DNA of 64,000 nucleotides, from assembly GCF_004025325.1 (NCBI RefSeq), contig NZ_RSFE01000002.1:310001-374000 (forward strand), given 5' to 3'. Under the pieces are notes generated by a model. That model saw nothing but the letters and a program-made list of their open reading frames with translations. It was not told the DNA's origin and searched no databases. The stretch comes from Pseudidiomarina gelatinasegens (GTDB taxonomy: Bacteria; Pseudomonadota; Gammaproteobacteria; Enterobacterales; Alteromonadaceae). Below, piece after piece: positions 18,447 to 28,704 of this stretch (position 1 is the first letter of the stretch; every line of letters begins with the position of its first letter). Position numbers and translations under genes: made by a program.

Positions 18447-19571
18447 TTACTTACCTAACTGCGCAAGGGGGTGCTCATCCGCACTCCACGGCGAGGTGAA
18501 AAAGCCGTCAACCTCTTCTGCTGAAACCTCAGCAACTGACGCATGTTGCCATTTAGGCTGCTTGTCTTTATCAATTAACAACGCGCGAATGCCTTCGGCG
18601 AAATCACCGCGCATTGCGCACTGCACCGACAACGTTAACTCAAGCCGGAAACAGTCCGCCAAGCTCAAATCCGTACCATGCTGCAGTTGATTCCAAACAA
18701 TGTGCGCCGTCATTGGGCAACCGGCCGCTAACGTCTGACGCGCCTTGGCTAACCACTTGTCGTCAGTCTTATCATTCACAATCGCTGCCACAACAGACTC
18801 AATATCGGCACCGGCGGTTAGTTTTTTGATAAGGCGCTGATGCCCCTCAACTTGACCCGCTGGACGATGACTGCTGTCGCGTAAACTCAAACCGTTCAGT
18901 ACGTCCGTTACTTTTTGTTGATTTAACGCGGCAGTGTCGCCCCATTTCACCTCACGCAATCCCGCAAGAACGTCGTCTTTACTGGTGCTCGCAATAAAAT
19001 GATCGGCAAGTTTCAGGTAGAGGGCATCGGCCGCATTCATGTGTGCGCCGGTGATGCCTAAAAATAATCCGCAGCCGTCTGGCATTTGGTTTAAGAAATG
19101 GGTCGCGCCCACGTCGGGGTATAAACCAATAGTCACTTCAGGCATCGCCAACAGCGAGCGTTCAGTAACAATACGGTGGCTTGCACCGTTCATAAGGCCC
19201 ATACCGCCGCCCATGACAATGCCATGGCCCCACAGCACAATTGGCTTCGGGAAGGTATGAATGGCGTAATCTAATCGATATTCCTGGCTAAAAAAGTCAG
19301 CGACTTCATCAACCAATACGCCTGGCTTAGCCTGCATCGCTTTATACATGGCAACAATGTCGCCACCTGCACAGAATGCCTTTTCGCCAGCGCCTTGAAA
19401 AAATACACAAGCAATGGCGTCATCGTCAGCCCATTGCTTCAATTTCGGCTGCATTAACTGAATCATTGGCAAGCTTAACGCATTAAGCGACTTTTCAGAG
19501 TTCAGCGTTGCAACGCCAATGCGCTTGCCATTTGCAGCTTCGAGTTCATCAAATAGTACTACTTGGTCCAT
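18447..19571 (-). CDS. 3-hydroxyisobutyryl-CoA hydrolase (enoyl-CoA hydratase/isomerase family)
   Basis: Hydrolyses 3-hydroxyisobutyryl-CoA to free 3-hydroxyisobutyrate in valine catabolism. The 374 residues are the HIBCH length, about 110 more than a simple crotonase. Crotonase motifs: KAFCAGGDIVAMY (about 64-76) and GHGIVMGGGMGLMNGASHRIVTE (about 114-136) for the oxyanion hole, then MPEVTIGLYPDVGATHFL (about 143-160) with the catalytic Glu and Asp typical of HIBCH. It lies 33 bp downstream of the acyl-CoA dehydrogenase gene; a plain enoyl-CoA hydratase for the step between them is not seen in this cluster. Confidence 0.92.
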   Translation of the reverse strand: MDQVVLFDELEAANGKRIGVATLNSEKSLNALSLPMIQLMQPKLKQWADDDAIACVFFQGAGEKAFCAGGDIVAMYKAMQAKPGVLVDEVADFFSQEYRLDYAIHTFPKPIVLWGHGIVMGGGMGLMNGASHRIVTERSLLAMPEVTIGLYPDVGATHFLNQMPDGCGLFLGITGAHMNAADALYLKLADHFIASTSKDDVLAGLREVKWGDTAALNQQKVTDVLNGLSLRDSSHRPAGQVEGHQRLIKKLTAGADIESVVAAIVNDKTDDKWLAKARQTLAAGCPMTAHIVWNQLQHGTDLSLADCFRLELTLSVQCAMRGDFAEGIRALLIDKDKQPKWQHASVAEVSAEEVDGFFTSPWSADEHPLAQLGK

Positions 19572-19604
19572 GTTTGACCTCCGTTATAGACAAGAAAGCC
19601 ACCC

Positions 19605-20762
19605 TTAAAGGATGGCTCGGTCCATATCTGCCAACAAGCGGCGCGCAATAATCACGCGCATGATCTCGTTGGTGCCCTCAAGAATTTGATGCACACGAAC
19701 ATCGCGTACATGCCGCTCCAGTGGGTATTCCTTGATGTATCCATAACCACCGTGAATTTGCAGTGCTTCGTTACACACCTGAAAACCCACATCGGTCGCA
19801 AAACGTTTAGCCATGGCGCAATAGGTGGTTTTATCCGCATCATTGCTGTCCACTTTAAATGCCGCCAAACGCACCATTTGACGCGCGGCAACAAGTTCAG
19901 TGGCCATATCCGCCAGCTTAAATTGCAACGCTTGGAAGTGCCCTAATTCTTTACCGAACTGGGTGCGCTCATGCATATAGTTGGTTGCAGTTTCCAGCGC
20001 TGCCTGCGCAGTGCCCACTGAACACACGGCAATATTAATACGACCGCCGTCTAAGCCCATCATGGCAAATTTAAAGCCTTCGCCTTCCTGGCCAAGCAGA
20101 TTCTGTGCCGGAATCCGTACATCTTCAAAGGTAACTAAGCGAGTTGGCTGCGCATTCCAGCCCATTTTCGCTTCTTTCTTACCGTAGCTGATGCCCGCTG
20201 CGTCAGCCGGAACCACAAATGCCGAAATACCTTTCGGTCCGGGCTCGCCGGTGCGCGCCATAACCACTAGTACATCGGTACTACCGGCACCAGAAATAAA
20301 CATTTTCGAACCATTTAGTACGTATTCGTCGCCTTCTTTTTTAGCTGACGTACGTAAACTCGCTGCATCAGAACCAGCACCCGGTTCAGTCAAGCAATAC
20401 GAACCGAGCTTTTCGCCGGTCACAAGCTCAGGCACCCACTGTTCAATCACATCCGGCTGCGCGAATGAACCGATCATCCAGGTCACCATGTTATGAATGG
20501 TCATCATGGCTGTGGTTGCAGTACAGCCCATCGCCAACTGCTCAAAAATAAGCGCGGCGTCGAGTCGGCTCATGCCAAAACCACCCGCATCTTCTGGCGT
20601 GTACATGCCCATAAAACCCATTTCACCGGCTTTACGGAACACTTCAATTGGGAAATGAGACTCTTCGTCCCATTGCGCCGCGAACGGCGCCAGTTCTTTG
20701 TCAGCAAAAGCTTTTGCCGTATCGACAAAAGCTTGTTGGTCGTCAGTTAAATTAAAATTCAT
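19605..20762 (-). CDS. Acyl-CoA dehydrogenase, probably isobutyryl-CoA dehydrogenase
   Basis: FAD flavoenzyme of 385 residues that passes electrons to ETF. Signature CLTEPGAGSDAASLRTSAKKEGDEYVLNGSKMFISGAG (about 117-154) is FAD and substrate binding; catalytic base Glu362 lies in HQILEGTNEIM, the position used by short and medium chain enzymes. Placed between mmsA and the 3-hydroxyisobutyryl-CoA hydrolase, it most likely acts on isobutyryl-CoA (an ACAD8-like role), though 2-methylbutyryl-CoA from isoleucine is possible. It starts 12 bp after the mmsA stop, so it is in the same operon. Confidence 0.9.
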   Translation of the reverse strand: MNFNLTDDQQAFVDTAKAFADKELAPFAAQWDEESHFPIEVFRKAGEMGFMGMYTPEDAGGFGMSRLDAALIFEQLAMGCTATTAMMTIHNMVTWMIGSFAQPDVIEQWVPELVTGEKLGSYCLTEPGAGSDAASLRTSAKKEGDEYVLNGSKMFISGAGSTDVLVVMARTGEPGPKGISAFVVPADAAGISYGKKEAKMGWNAQPTRLVTFEDVRIPAQNLLGQEGEGFKFAMMGLDGGRINIAVCSVGTAQAALETATNYMHERTQFGKELGHFQALQFKLADMATELVAARQMVRLAAFKVDSNDADKTTYCAMAKRFATDVGFQVCNEALQIHGGYGYIKEYPLERHVRDVRVHQILEGTNEIMRVIIARRLLADMDRAIL

Positions 20763-20774
20763 GACAACGTCCTA

Positions 20775-22274
20775 TTACTTCAAATGAATAGTCATATTTG
20801 GACCGTTAGCGTCTTCAATATCGCTTTCGAACCAACGCGCAGTAATGGTTTTAGTTTCGCTATAGAAACGCACAGCCTGCTTACCATAAGCATGCAAATC
20901 ACCAAAGAATGAACCTTTCCAACCAGTGAATGAGAAGAATGGTAGTGGCACCGGAATTGGAATATTGATACCTACCTGACCCACTTCAACATTGTGCTGG
21001 TATTTACGTGCAGCGGCACCGCTAGCGGTAAAGATTGACGTACCGTTACCGTATGGGTTGGCATTAACCATTGCTAATGCGTCATCCAAGGTGTCAACTT
21101 CAGTTGCACACAATACCGGGCCGAAAATCTCGTTCTTATAAATTTCCATATCGGTGGTTACTTTACCAAACATGGTTGGTCCAACCCAGTTGCCGTTCGG
21201 GAAGCCTTCAACTTCACAGTTGCGGCCATCAACCAACAGCTCAGCGCCTTCTTTTTGGCCCTGGGTGATGAAGTTTTCAACGCGTTGTTTTGCTTGTGGG
21301 CTAATTACCGGACCATAAGCGGCGTTTTTGTCATTCCATGCGCCCGGCTTAACTTTCGCAAGCTCAGCGGCTACTTCTGGAATCCACTCGCGTGCAGCAC
21401 CAACAAATACCGCAACCGAAATGGCCATACAGCGTTGGCCAGCAGCACCTACAGACGCACCAACTAAGTTGCTGATCACTTGTGATTTATTTGCATCAGG
21501 CATGATCACACAATGGTTTTTCGCACCCGCAAATGCTTGCACGCGCTTCATGTTTTCCGTACCGCGACGGTAAATGTATTGACCTACCGCAACTGAACCG
21601 ACGAATGAAATCGCACGCACAGCTGGCTCATCCAACAAGAAATCGACTTGTTCTTTGCCGCCGTGAATGACTTGCAATACGCCCTTCGGCGCACCAGCTT
21701 GTTCAAACAACTCAACCAAACGCGTTGGTGTAAGCGGGTCTTGCTCAGAAGGTTTAAGAATAAAGGTGTTACCACAGGCAATTGAAAGCGGGAACATCCA
21801 TAACGGAATCATCGCCGGGAAGTTAAACGGTGTAATACCCGCGCACACACCCAATGGTTGCGTATAGCTGTAGCTATCAATACCGCGTGCCACGTTCTCA
21901 ACCGTTTCACCCATCAGCAACGAAGGTATGTTTGCTGCGTGTTCAACCACTTCAATTCCGCGCCATACATCGCCTTTCGCGTCATCAAAGGTTTTACCGG
22001 TTTCGCTGGCTAGAATCTCAGCGATTTCATCGTGGTGCTCTTTAAGCAACGCTTGGTAACGCATCATAACGCGAGCACGTTCACTAACTGGCACTTCTTT
22101 CCACGTTAAAAACGCTTTCTTCGCGCTTTCCACGGCCTGCTTCATTTCGTCCTGTGTGGCGCATGGCGCCTGAGCGATTACTTCTTGTGTCGCCGGATTG
22201 GTTACATCAATCCAGTTACTGGTGTTCGACTGGACAAATTCACCGTCGATAAATAAAGGAACTTTCTTACTCAT
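20775..22274 (-). CDS. mmsA: CoA-acylating methylmalonate-semialdehyde dehydrogenase
   Basis: Converts methylmalonate semialdehyde plus CoA and NAD to propionyl-CoA and CO2, the distal step of valine catabolism. The ALDH fold of 499 residues has the catalytic Cys282 in [14 protein letters not shown] and the family-specific N-terminal stretch [16 protein letters not shown]. The frame is open 48 codons further, but the ATG at 22274 has GAGG 8 nt upstream and gives the family N-terminus. It heads a minus-strand operon and is divergent from an AraC regulator, as mmsA is with mmsR in Pseudomonas. Confidence 0.95.
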   Translation of the reverse strand: MSKKVPLFIDGEFVQSNTSNWIDVTNPATQEVIAQAPCATQDEMKQAVESAKKAFLTWKEVPVSERARVMMRYQALLKEHHDEIAEILASETGKTFDDAKGDVWRGIEVVEHAANIPSLLMGETVENVARGIDSYSYTQPLGVCAGITPFNFPAMIPLWMFPLSIACGNTFILKPSEQDPLTPTRLVELFEQAGAPKGVLQVIHGGKEQVDFLLDEPAVRAISFVGSVAVGQYIYRRGTENMKRVQAFAGAKNHCVIMPDANKSQVISNLVGASVGAAGQRCMAISVAVFVGAAREWIPEVAAELAKVKPGAWNDKNAAYGPVISPQAKQRVENFITQGQKEGAELLVDGRNCEVEGFPNGNWVGPTMFGKVTTDMEIYKNEIFGPVLCATEVDTLDDALAMVNANPYGNGTSIFTASGAAARKYQHNVEVGQVGINIPIPVPLPFFSFTGWKGSFFGDLHAYGKQAVRFYSETKTITARWFESDIEDANGPNMTIHLK

Positions 22275-22344
22275 AATCACTACCTCGTTGTTTAATTCGT
22301 TTGTCGCATTTCGTATTTCTATATTGTCGGTCTTTTCATGGCGC

Positions 22345-22373
22345 TTTAACATCGACGATATTGCCCCTATAAT
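22345..22373 (+). promoter_or_regulatory. Promoter of the AraC regulator
   Basis: TTTAAC (22345-22350), a 17-bp spacer, then a perfect TATAAT (22368-22373), placing transcription start near 22380 and about 23 nt before the ATG. No equally good promoter was found for divergent mmsA on the other strand, which fits an activator-dependent promoter. Confidence 0.6.
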
Positions 22374-22402
22374 GGACAAAATTGCGATCATCGGAGTAAA
22401 GC

Positions 22403-23329
22403 ATGAGCCAACCCTCATCGTGGCCGCTACCTACGGGCAGCTCACGGGTGGTATTGCCGTTACAATTAACCCGCCAACTTTCGCGGCATCCATTAACCAA
22501 ACACTTGTATCCATTGGCTTATGGCCATTATGTTGATGCTCTTGGCCACCAAGTTGAACGCCTGCAACACACCGATTTTCTATTAATATTTTGCCACCGC
22601 GGCCAAGGGTGGTTTCGCACCCAACATGCCGACGGTTCACTCGAAGCAGGTCAATTATTGCTACTCCCTGCTGGCGAGTCGCATGCCTATGCTGCATCCA
22701 ACGAGCAACCGTGGAGTATTTATTGGGCGCATTTTCAAGGCTCAGCTGCCGCCGCATGCATGGACTTTCTTGAGCTAACCGCACAACAGCCAGTACTAAC
22801 GTTAAGCCGCTGGCGGCAATTAATTCCCGTTGTTACCGACTTACTGAATTTACAAACGCAGCGGCACCAATTTGCGGCCGCTGTCGTGGCTGCTAGCCTA
22901 CTGCAGCGCATTATTGTTGAGCTACCGCGTTTGACTTCGACCATGCAAGCGCCAGCTGGGTTCGATTTGCCCGCGCTCGAGCGCTTTATGTACGATAATT
23001 CTCATCGCGACTTAAGCCTAGACGAATTCGCTGACTTTGCTGGACTATCACGCTTTCATTTCAGCAAGAAATTTAAGCAGTTTACTGGCACCAGTCCCAT
23101 GCGCTATTTTAACCAAATTCGGGTCAAATTAGCCTGCCAACTACTCGACAGTAGTACCGATTCAATTCGTCAAATTAGTCAACAGTTAGGGTTTGACGAC
23201 CCCTACTACTTTTCGCGTTTATTTAAGAAAACTATGGGAATATCCCCACAATTTTATCGAGAAAGTTCAGTCGCTAAGGTACTCTCGCAAACCGACGCAC
23301 TTTCATCATCAACAAACACCAAAACCTAG
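22403..23329 (+). CDS. AraC family transcriptional regulator (MmsR-like)
   Basis: A 308-residue regulator with an N-terminal cupin-type sensing domain (about 50-115, [14 protein letters not shown] and [17 protein letters not shown]) and a C-terminal double HTH (about 205-290, [33 protein letters not shown] and [25 protein letters not shown]). Start at 22403 has GGAG 6 nt upstream. Divergent from mmsA with 128 bp between, the same layout as Pseudomonas MmsR, which activates mmsAB; I infer that it activates this valine operon in response to a pathway intermediate. The next gene is only 8 bp downstream. Confidence 0.88.
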   Translation: MSQPSSWPLPTGSSRVVLPLQLTRQLSRHPLTKHLYPLAYGHYVDALGHQVERLQHTDFLLIFCHRGQGWFRTQHADGSLEAGQLLLLPAGESHAYAASNEQPWSIYWAHFQGSAAAACMDFLELTAQQPVLTLSRWRQLIPVVTDLLNLQTQRHQFAAAVVAASLLQRIIVELPRLTSTMQAPAGFDLPALERFMYDNSHRDLSLDEFADFAGLSRFHFSKKFKQFTGTSPMRYFNQIRVKLACQLLDSSTDSIRQISQQLGFDDPYYFSRLFKKTMGISPQFYRESSVAKVLSQTDALSSSTNTKT

Positions 23330-23337
23330 GAGCATCT

Positions 23338-24186
23338 ATGTGGATTTTGTGGGCCGTTACCGCATTGTGGGCAGCAAGTTTTTCTCTAATCGGTGAGTTT
23401 CTCGCTGGCCAAGTTGACGGCTATATCGCAGTCTTTATCCGCATGGTGCTAGCGCTTGCGCTATTTCTTCCGCTGTGGCGTCCTGCCCGATTAGCCTTTC
23501 GGCAGCAATGGCAACTCGCATGCATCGGTGCCTTGCAAATTGGTGTTATGTATTTATTTCTGTATCACGCATTTCTTTACCTTACGGTGCCAGAAGTGCT
23601 CTTGTTCACTATTTTCACGCCACTGTATGTGACCTTAATTGACGACCTGTTCTTCGAGCGCCGTCATTTACCGTCACACTGGTGGCTTGCCGCTGCAGTC
23701 GCTGTTGTCGGTGCTGCGGTCATTCGGTTCGATGCACTCAGTGATGCGTTTCTTACCGGCTTTTTACTGATCCAGGCTGCGAACATTTGCTTCGCCGCCG
23801 GGCAAGTGTTTTATAAGCGCTTAGAGCTTGGTGATGCACGCAACCAACTGCACGCTTTTGCGCTATTTTTTGTCGGTGCCACCATCACCTCAGGCATTGC
23901 CATGATGTTGTTTGCCGACTTTACAAAAACCCCCACTACCAATTTGCAGTGGGGTATCTTGCTATGGCTCGGTCTCGGTGCATCAGGTTTTGGTTACCTG
24001 GCTTGGAACCTTGGCGCTAAACGCGTCAACGTGGCGCAACTGGCCACCATGAACAATATGCTGATACCTGCCGGCCTTATCATTAATTATGTGTTTTGGG
24101 GGCAAGCCGTCGACTGGCTTCGACTTGCCCTAGGTGGTGCCATTCTGCTGGTTGCAGTTTGGCTGGCCTCTAAGCGCCGAAATTAA
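23338..24186 (+). CDS. EamA/DMT family transporter
   Basis: A 282-residue integral membrane protein with about ten hydrophobic helices forming two EamA repeats (about 1-135 and 140-278), the drug/metabolite transporter fold. Members of this subgroup are annotated as carboxylate/amino acid/amine transporters. It lies 8 bp downstream of the MmsR-like regulator, so it should be co-transcribed with it and may move a branched-chain amino acid or a catabolic acid. Substrate and direction are inference. Its 3' end overlaps the convergent thiolase by 4 bp. Confidence 0.85.
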   Translation: MWILWAVTALWAASFSLIGEFLAGQVDGYIAVFIRMVLALALFLPLWRPARLAFRQQWQLACIGALQIGVMYLFLYHAFLYLTVPEVLLFTIFTPLYVTLIDDLFFERRHLPSHWWLAAAVAVVGAAVIRFDALSDAFLTGFLLIQAANICFAAGQVFYKRLELGDARNQLHAFALFFVGATITSGIAMMLFADFTKTPTTNLQWGILLWLGLGASGFGYLAWNLGAKRVNVAQLATMNNMLIPAGLIINYVFWGQAVDWLRLALGGAILLVAVWLASKRRN

Positions 24187-25361
24187 AGCATTTCTACCGC
24201 GACAGCCACAGCTTCACCGCCACCAATACATAATGAGGTTACGCCGCGTTTTTTACCGCGGTTTTGCAAGGCGTGAAGCAACGTAACTAATAATCGTGCA
24301 CCGCTCGCGCCAATTGGGTGGCCTAACGCACATGCGCCGCCATTCACGTTCACTTTGTCGTGATCTAAATCCATCTGTTGCATCGCTAACATGGTGACCA
24401 TGGCAAAGGCTTCGTTAATTTCCCAAAGGTCAACGTCGTCTTTGCTCCACTGCACTTTGTCGAGCAACTTGTTCATTGCACCAATTGGCGCCACCGTGAA
24501 CTCAGCCGGAGCCTGCGAATGCGTGGCATGCCCAACAACGCGCGCCAACGGTTTTAAACCACGCGCTTTAGCGTCACTTTCACGCATCAATACCAGTGCT
24601 GCAGCACCGTCGGAAATAGAACTTGAGTTTGCTGCAGTTATCGTGCCGTCTTTCGCAAATGCGGGGCGTAAGCCTGGAATCTTGTCCGGCATGGCTTTGC
24701 CCGGCTGTTCATCAATCTCAACCGTCACATCGCCCTTGCGGGTAGAATAAGTCACCGGTGTAATTTCATTCACAAACAAGCCGTCTTTAATGGCGTGTTG
24801 CGCGCGGCTCAACGATGCCAGCGCGAAATTGTCCATCGCTTCGCGACCAATGCCATACTCATCTGCAGTACTCTGCGCGTAACAGCCCATGGCTTTGCCT
24901 TCATAGGCATCTTCTAAACCATCAAGCATCATGTGGTCATAGATTGCGTCGTGTCCCATGCGGAAACCGCCGCGGGCCTTTTTCAGCAAATACGGTGCAT
25001 TCGACATGCTCTCCATACCGCCAGCGACAACCACATCCGCCGAACCCACGTGGATAAGATCATGTGCAAACATCACCGCTTTCAAACCTGAGCCACATAC
25101 CTTATTAATTGTGGTTGCACCCGCACTGCGCGGCAATCCAGCATAGAGCGTCGCCTGACGCGCCGGAGCCTGGCCTAAACCGGCTGGTAACACATTCCCC
25201 ATAATCACTTCGTGCACATCGTCACCTTGCAAACCACTTTCAGCAAGGGCTGCTTTAATTGCGATTGCACCTAAGTTCGGAGCACTTACTTCGCCGAGAC
25301 TTCCTTGAAAGCCGCCCATAGGGGTACGTTTCGCGGCAACAATGACTACTGCATCAGACAT
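24183..25361 (-). CDS. Acetyl-CoA C-acetyltransferase (thiolase)
   Basis: Biosynthetic/degradative type II thiolase of 392 residues catalysing the reversible condensation of two acetyl-CoA to acetoacetyl-CoA. The acyl-enzyme Cys is in NKVCGSGLKAVM (about residue 89), and the His and second Cys are in GGACALGHPIGASGAR (about 342-357) and SLCIGGGEAVAV (near 380). CAGGAGA precedes the ATG. It is divergent from liuR across a 107-bp region that holds a LiuR-like operator, so it is probably part of the leucine regulon, cleaving acetoacetyl-CoA made by the synthetase in the liu operon. Confidence 0.93.
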   Translation of the reverse strand: MSDAVVIVAAKRTPMGGFQGSLGEVSAPNLGAIAIKAALAESGLQGDDVHEVIMGNVLPAGLGQAPARQATLYAGLPRSAGATTINKVCGSGLKAVMFAHDLIHVGSADVVVAGGMESMSNAPYLLKKARGGFRMGHDAIYDHMMLDGLEDAYEGKAMGCYAQSTADEYGIGREAMDNFALASLSRAQHAIKDGLFVNEITPVTYSTRKGDVTVEIDEQPGKAMPDKIPGLRPAFAKDGTITAANSSSISDGAAALVLMRESDAKARGLKPLARVVGHATHSQAPAEFTVAPIGAMNKLLDKVQWSKDDVDLWEINEAFAMVTMLAMQQMDLDHDKVNVNGGACALGHPIGASGARLLVTLLHALQNRGKKRGVTSLCIGGGEAVAVAVEML

Positions 25362-25408
25362 AATATCTCCTGTTGGAATAACTAATAACGATTTCGGTAT
25401 CTCTTACC

Positions 25409-25424
25409 TTTACGTTAACGTCAA
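25409..25424. promoter_or_regulatory. Candidate LiuR operator
   Basis: TTTACGTTAACGTCAA is a 16-bp near-perfect palindrome (one mismatch from TTTACGTTAACGTAAA) in the thiolase/liuR divergent region. From memory it resembles the LiuR motif described in gammaproteobacteria. A loose promoter pair on the plus strand (TTACCT, 19 bp, CATTAA) would place it inside the long spacer usual for MerR-family control. One site could serve both directions. Confidence 0.6.
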
Positions 25425-25468
25425 CTTGCATTAAGCTTAACTGTCTAAACAACCACAAGCAAGTAAAA

Positions 25469-25894
25469 ATGAACGCATCAACTATCTACAGTATCGGTGA
25501 AATTGCGCGGGAATTCGACATTACCACCCGTAGTATTCGCTTCTATGAAGACCAAGGCCTGCTCTCGCCGCAACGGCAAGGGCAAACACGCTTATACACA
25601 AATAAAGATCGCGTGCGTTTAAAACTAATTCTGCGTGGCAAACGTTTAGGGTTTTCGTTGGCAGAAACGAAAAACCTGTTTGACCTGTACGACATGGAAA
25701 ACAGTAGCGCACGCCAACTGCACACCGTATTAGCGCTGATTGACGACAAAAGAATGTCGCTCAAACAGCAACTTGAAGACATCAAAGTACTATTGGTAGA
25801 ACTCACTAACTTAGAAGATCGTTGTCGCGATGAGCTTTCAGAAATAGAAGCAAATCAAAAGGTAACGGGTTCTGTAGCACCAAATCAGGAGTAA
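25469..25894 (+). CDS. liuR: MerR family regulator of branched-chain amino acid catabolism
   Basis: MerR-type DNA-binding protein of 141 residues: winged HTH at about 6-75 ([28 protein letters not shown]), then a dimerisation coiled coil (80-125). The metal-binding Cys pattern of the metal-sensing MerR proteins is absent, which fits LiuR, which regulates leucine and isoleucine degradation genes. It lies 2 bp before liuA and is the first gene of the operon, so it is autoregulated if the operator at 25409-25424 is real. Confidence 0.92.
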   Translation: MNASTIYSIGEIAREFDITTRSIRFYEDQGLLSPQRQGQTRLYTNKDRVRLKLILRGKRLGFSLAETKNLFDLYDMENSSARQLHTVLALIDDKRMSLKQQLEDIKVLLVELTNLEDRCRDELSEIEANQKVTGSVAPNQE

Positions 25895-25896
25895 TT

Positions 25897-27066
25897 ATGA
25901 TCAGTCAATACACCACCTTTAATTTCGGCCTTGGCGAAACGGCAGAAATGATACGTGAATCTGTGAATGCCTTTGCGCGTGACGAAATTGCGCCGCGTGC
26001 CGCTGAAATTGATGAAAAAAATGAATTCCCTGCTGACCTTTGGCGCAAAATGGGTGACTTAGGTCTTTTAGGCATGACTGTACCTGAAGAATTCGGTGGT
26101 TCCGGCTTGGGTTACCTTGAGCACGTGGTTGCTATGGAAGAAATCAGCCGCGCCTCAGCATCCGTTGGCCTGAGCTATGGTGCGCATTCAAACCTATGTG
26201 TGAACCAAATTGCCCGTAACGGCAATCAAGCACAAAAAGAAAAATACTTACCTAAACTCTGCAGCGGCGAGCACGTCGGTGCATTGGCCATGAGCGAACC
26301 CAATGCCGGTTCTGATGTGGTAAGTATGAAACTGCGCGCTGACCTGCAAGGTGATCACTACGTGCTGAACGGCAACAAAATGTGGATTACCAATGGCCCT
26401 GACGCTGATGTGTTGGTGGTTTATGCAAAGACTTCTCCTGAGAAAAGTTCACGCGGAATCACCGCATTCATTATTGAAAAAGATTACCCGGGCTTTAGCA
26501 CTGCACAGAAACTCGATAAGCTCGGCATGCGCGGTTCAAACACCTGTGAATTGGTTTTTGAAGACTGCAAAGTGCCGGTAGAGAACATTTTGGGCGAATT
26601 AGACCGTGGTGTTGAAGTATTAATGAGCGGTTTGGATTACGAGCGTGCCGTTTTAGCATCTGGCCCATGTGGCATTATGCAGGCATGTTTGGACGTCGTG
26701 ATTCCCTATCTGCATGACCGCAAGCAATTCGGTAAAGCCATTGGCGAGTTCCAGTTAGTGCAAGGCAAAGTCGCTGACATGTATACCCGTACCAATGCAG
26801 CGCGTGCATACGTTTATGCCGTTGCGCAGTCCTGTGACCGTGGTGAAACCACCCGTAAAGACGCTGCTGGCGCAATTTTATATGCTGCCGAACTTGCCAC
26901 GCAACTCGCACTCGACGCCATTCAATTACTCGGCGGTAACGGGTATATTAACGAGTACGCAACAGGTCGTTTGCTGCGTGACGCCAAGTTATATGAAATT
27001 GGCGCAGGCACCTCAGAAATTCGTCGCATGCTGATCGGCCGCGAGCTGTTCAGCGAATCCGCATAA
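25897..27066 (+). CDS. liuA: Isovaleryl-CoA dehydrogenase
   Basis: Oxidises isovaleryl-CoA to 3-methylcrotonyl-CoA with FAD, giving electrons to ETF. Within the 389 residues the usual catalytic EGT near the C-terminus is replaced by GAGTSEI, and Glu249 lies in [12 protein letters not shown]; moving the base to this helix is the hallmark of isovaleryl-CoA dehydrogenases. The FAD signature [16 protein letters not shown] is near residue 130. CAGGAG precedes the ATG, just 2 bp after liuR. The next genes encode the following steps of leucine breakdown. Confidence 0.96.
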   Translation: MISQYTTFNFGLGETAEMIRESVNAFARDEIAPRAAEIDEKNEFPADLWRKMGDLGLLGMTVPEEFGGSGLGYLEHVVAMEEISRASASVGLSYGAHSNLCVNQIARNGNQAQKEKYLPKLCSGEHVGALAMSEPNAGSDVVSMKLRADLQGDHYVLNGNKMWITNGPDADVLVVYAKTSPEKSSRGITAFIIEKDYPGFSTAQKLDKLGMRGSNTCELVFEDCKVPVENILGELDRGVEVLMSGLDYERAVLASGPCGIMQACLDVVIPYLHDRKQFGKAIGEFQLVQGKVADMYTRTNAARAYVYAVAQSCDRGETTRKDAAGAILYAAELATQLALDAIQLLGGNGYINEYATGRLLRDAKLYEIGAGTSEIRRMLIGRELFSESA

Positions 27067-27087
27067 GTAGAATCAGGAGTCGCAATC

Positions 27088-28695
27088 GTGACGGTATTAA
27101 CCAGCACAGTGAACCCCAAAGACGAAACATTTTTGGCCAATCAACAAGCCATGCAGAGCGTGGTGGATGATTTGTACGCCAAAGCTGAACAAATTAAACA
27201 AGGTGGCGGCCCGAAGTATCAAGAACGTCACCTTGCGCGTGGCAAGTTACTTGCCCGCCAGCGCATTGAAAAATTACTCGACAGCGGCTCGCCGTTTTTA
27301 GAAGTTGGCCAGTTCGCGGCGTGGGAATGTTACGAAGACTACGTGCCCGCTGCCGGTGTGGTTGCTGGTATTGGCATGGTTGAAGGCGTGCAATGCATGA
27401 TCGTCGCTAATGACGCCACGGTAAAAGGCGGCACCTATTACCCGCTGACCGTGAAAAAGCATTTACGCGCGCAGGAAATAGCCGAGCGTTGTCACCTGCC
27501 CTGTATTTATCTTGTCGACTCTGGTGGCGCTAACCTGCCACGCCAGGACGAAGTATTCCCGGACCGCGATCACTTTGGCCGTATTTTCTTTAATCAAGCC
27601 AACATGTCCGCCAAAGGCATTCCGCAAATCGCTGTGGTCATGGGTTTGTGTACCGCTGGCGGTGCTTATGTGCCAGCCATGGCCGACGAAAGCATTATCG
27701 TTAAAGAGCAAGGCACAATCTTCTTAGCGGGTCCGCCACTTGTAAAAGCAGCCACCGGCGAAGAAGTAAGCGCCGAAGAACTTGGCGGCGCTGATGTTCA
27801 CACCCGTATTTCTGGTGTTGCCGATCACTTTGCTATGAATGATGAGCACGCCTTGGCGTTAGCGCGCCGTTCAGTGGTGCGGTTAAACTATCAAGGTGCT
27901 GAAGCCGTGAAGCCAGAGCCGGTTAAAGAACCGCGCTTCGATGCCAAAGAATTGTACGGCATTGTCGGTACTGATCTACGTAAGCCTTATGATGTTCGCG
28001 AAGTGATTGCGCGCGTGGTTGATGATTCTGATTTTGATGAATTCAAACAGAATTACGGCAACACCTTAGTCACCGGCTTTGCCCGCATTCACGGCTACCC
28101 AGTTGGTATTGTGGCAAACAACGGCATCTTATTTTCTGAATCAGCCCAAAAAGGTGCGCACTTTATTGAGTTGTGCGCCCAACGCAAAATTCCATTGGTG
28201 TTTTTACAGAACATCACCGGCTTTATGGTTGGTAAAAAATACGAAGCGGAAGGCATTGCTAAACACGGTGCGAAAATGGTTACCGCAGTAAGCTGTGCAC
28301 AGGTTCCGAAATTTACGGTATTAATTGGTGGCAGCTACGGCGCCGGTAACTATGGCATGTGTGGCCGAGCTTATGACCCAACTCTGATGTTTATGTGGCC
28401 AAATGCCCGCATTTCGGTCATGGGTGGCGAGCAAGCCGCTGGCGTTATGGCGCAAGTGACCAAAGACAACTTGGCGCGCAAAGGTGAAACCATGAGCGCC
28501 GATGACGAGCAGAAGCTTAAACAACCGATTGTCGACACCTATGAGAAGCAAGGGCACCCTTACTATGCCTCTGCCCGCTTATGGGACGACGGCATCATTG
28601 ACCCCGCGCAAACGCGGTCGGTGTTAGGTTTAAGTCTTGCAGCCGCCAACAATGCACCAATTGCCGACACCAAGTTCGGCGTATTCCGCATGTAA
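27088..28695 (+). CDS. liuB: Methylcrotonyl-CoA carboxylase, carboxyltransferase (beta) subunit
   Basis: Transfers carboxyl from biotin on LiuD to 3-methylcrotonyl-CoA. The 535 residues hold the N- and C-terminal carboxyltransferase lobes of the crotonase superfamily; the oxyanion glycine pairs are visible at [18 protein letters not shown] (about 146-163) and [18 protein letters not shown] (about 414-431). The start is a GTG at 27088 with AGGAG 8 nt upstream, giving the normal MCC-beta N-terminus. It lies 21 bp after liuA. Confidence 0.95.
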   Translation: MTVLTSTVNPKDETFLANQQAMQSVVDDLYAKAEQIKQGGGPKYQERHLARGKLLARQRIEKLLDSGSPFLEVGQFAAWECYEDYVPAAGVVAGIGMVEGVQCMIVANDATVKGGTYYPLTVKKHLRAQEIAERCHLPCIYLVDSGGANLPRQDEVFPDRDHFGRIFFNQANMSAKGIPQIAVVMGLCTAGGAYVPAMADESIIVKEQGTIFLAGPPLVKAATGEEVSAEELGGADVHTRISGVADHFAMNDEHALALARRSVVRLNYQGAEAVKPEPVKEPRFDAKELYGIVGTDLRKPYDVREVIARVVDDSDFDEFKQNYGNTLVTGFARIHGYPVGIVANNGILFSESAQKGAHFIELCAQRKIPLVFLQNITGFMVGKKYEAEGIAKHGAKMVTAVSCAQVPKFTVLIGGSYGAGNYGMCGRAYDPTLMFMWPNARISVMGGEQAAGVMAQVTKDNLARKGETMSADDEQKLKQPIVDTYEKQGHPYYASARLWDDGIIDPAQTRSVLGLSLAAANNAPIADTKFGVFRM

Positions 28696-28704
28696 GGAGC
28701 ACGC

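Noticed and set aside
20775-22418. Longer mmsA starting at 22418
   Set aside because: Extra 48 residues overlap the divergent AraC gene and promoter and have no family match; the start at 22274 has GAGG.
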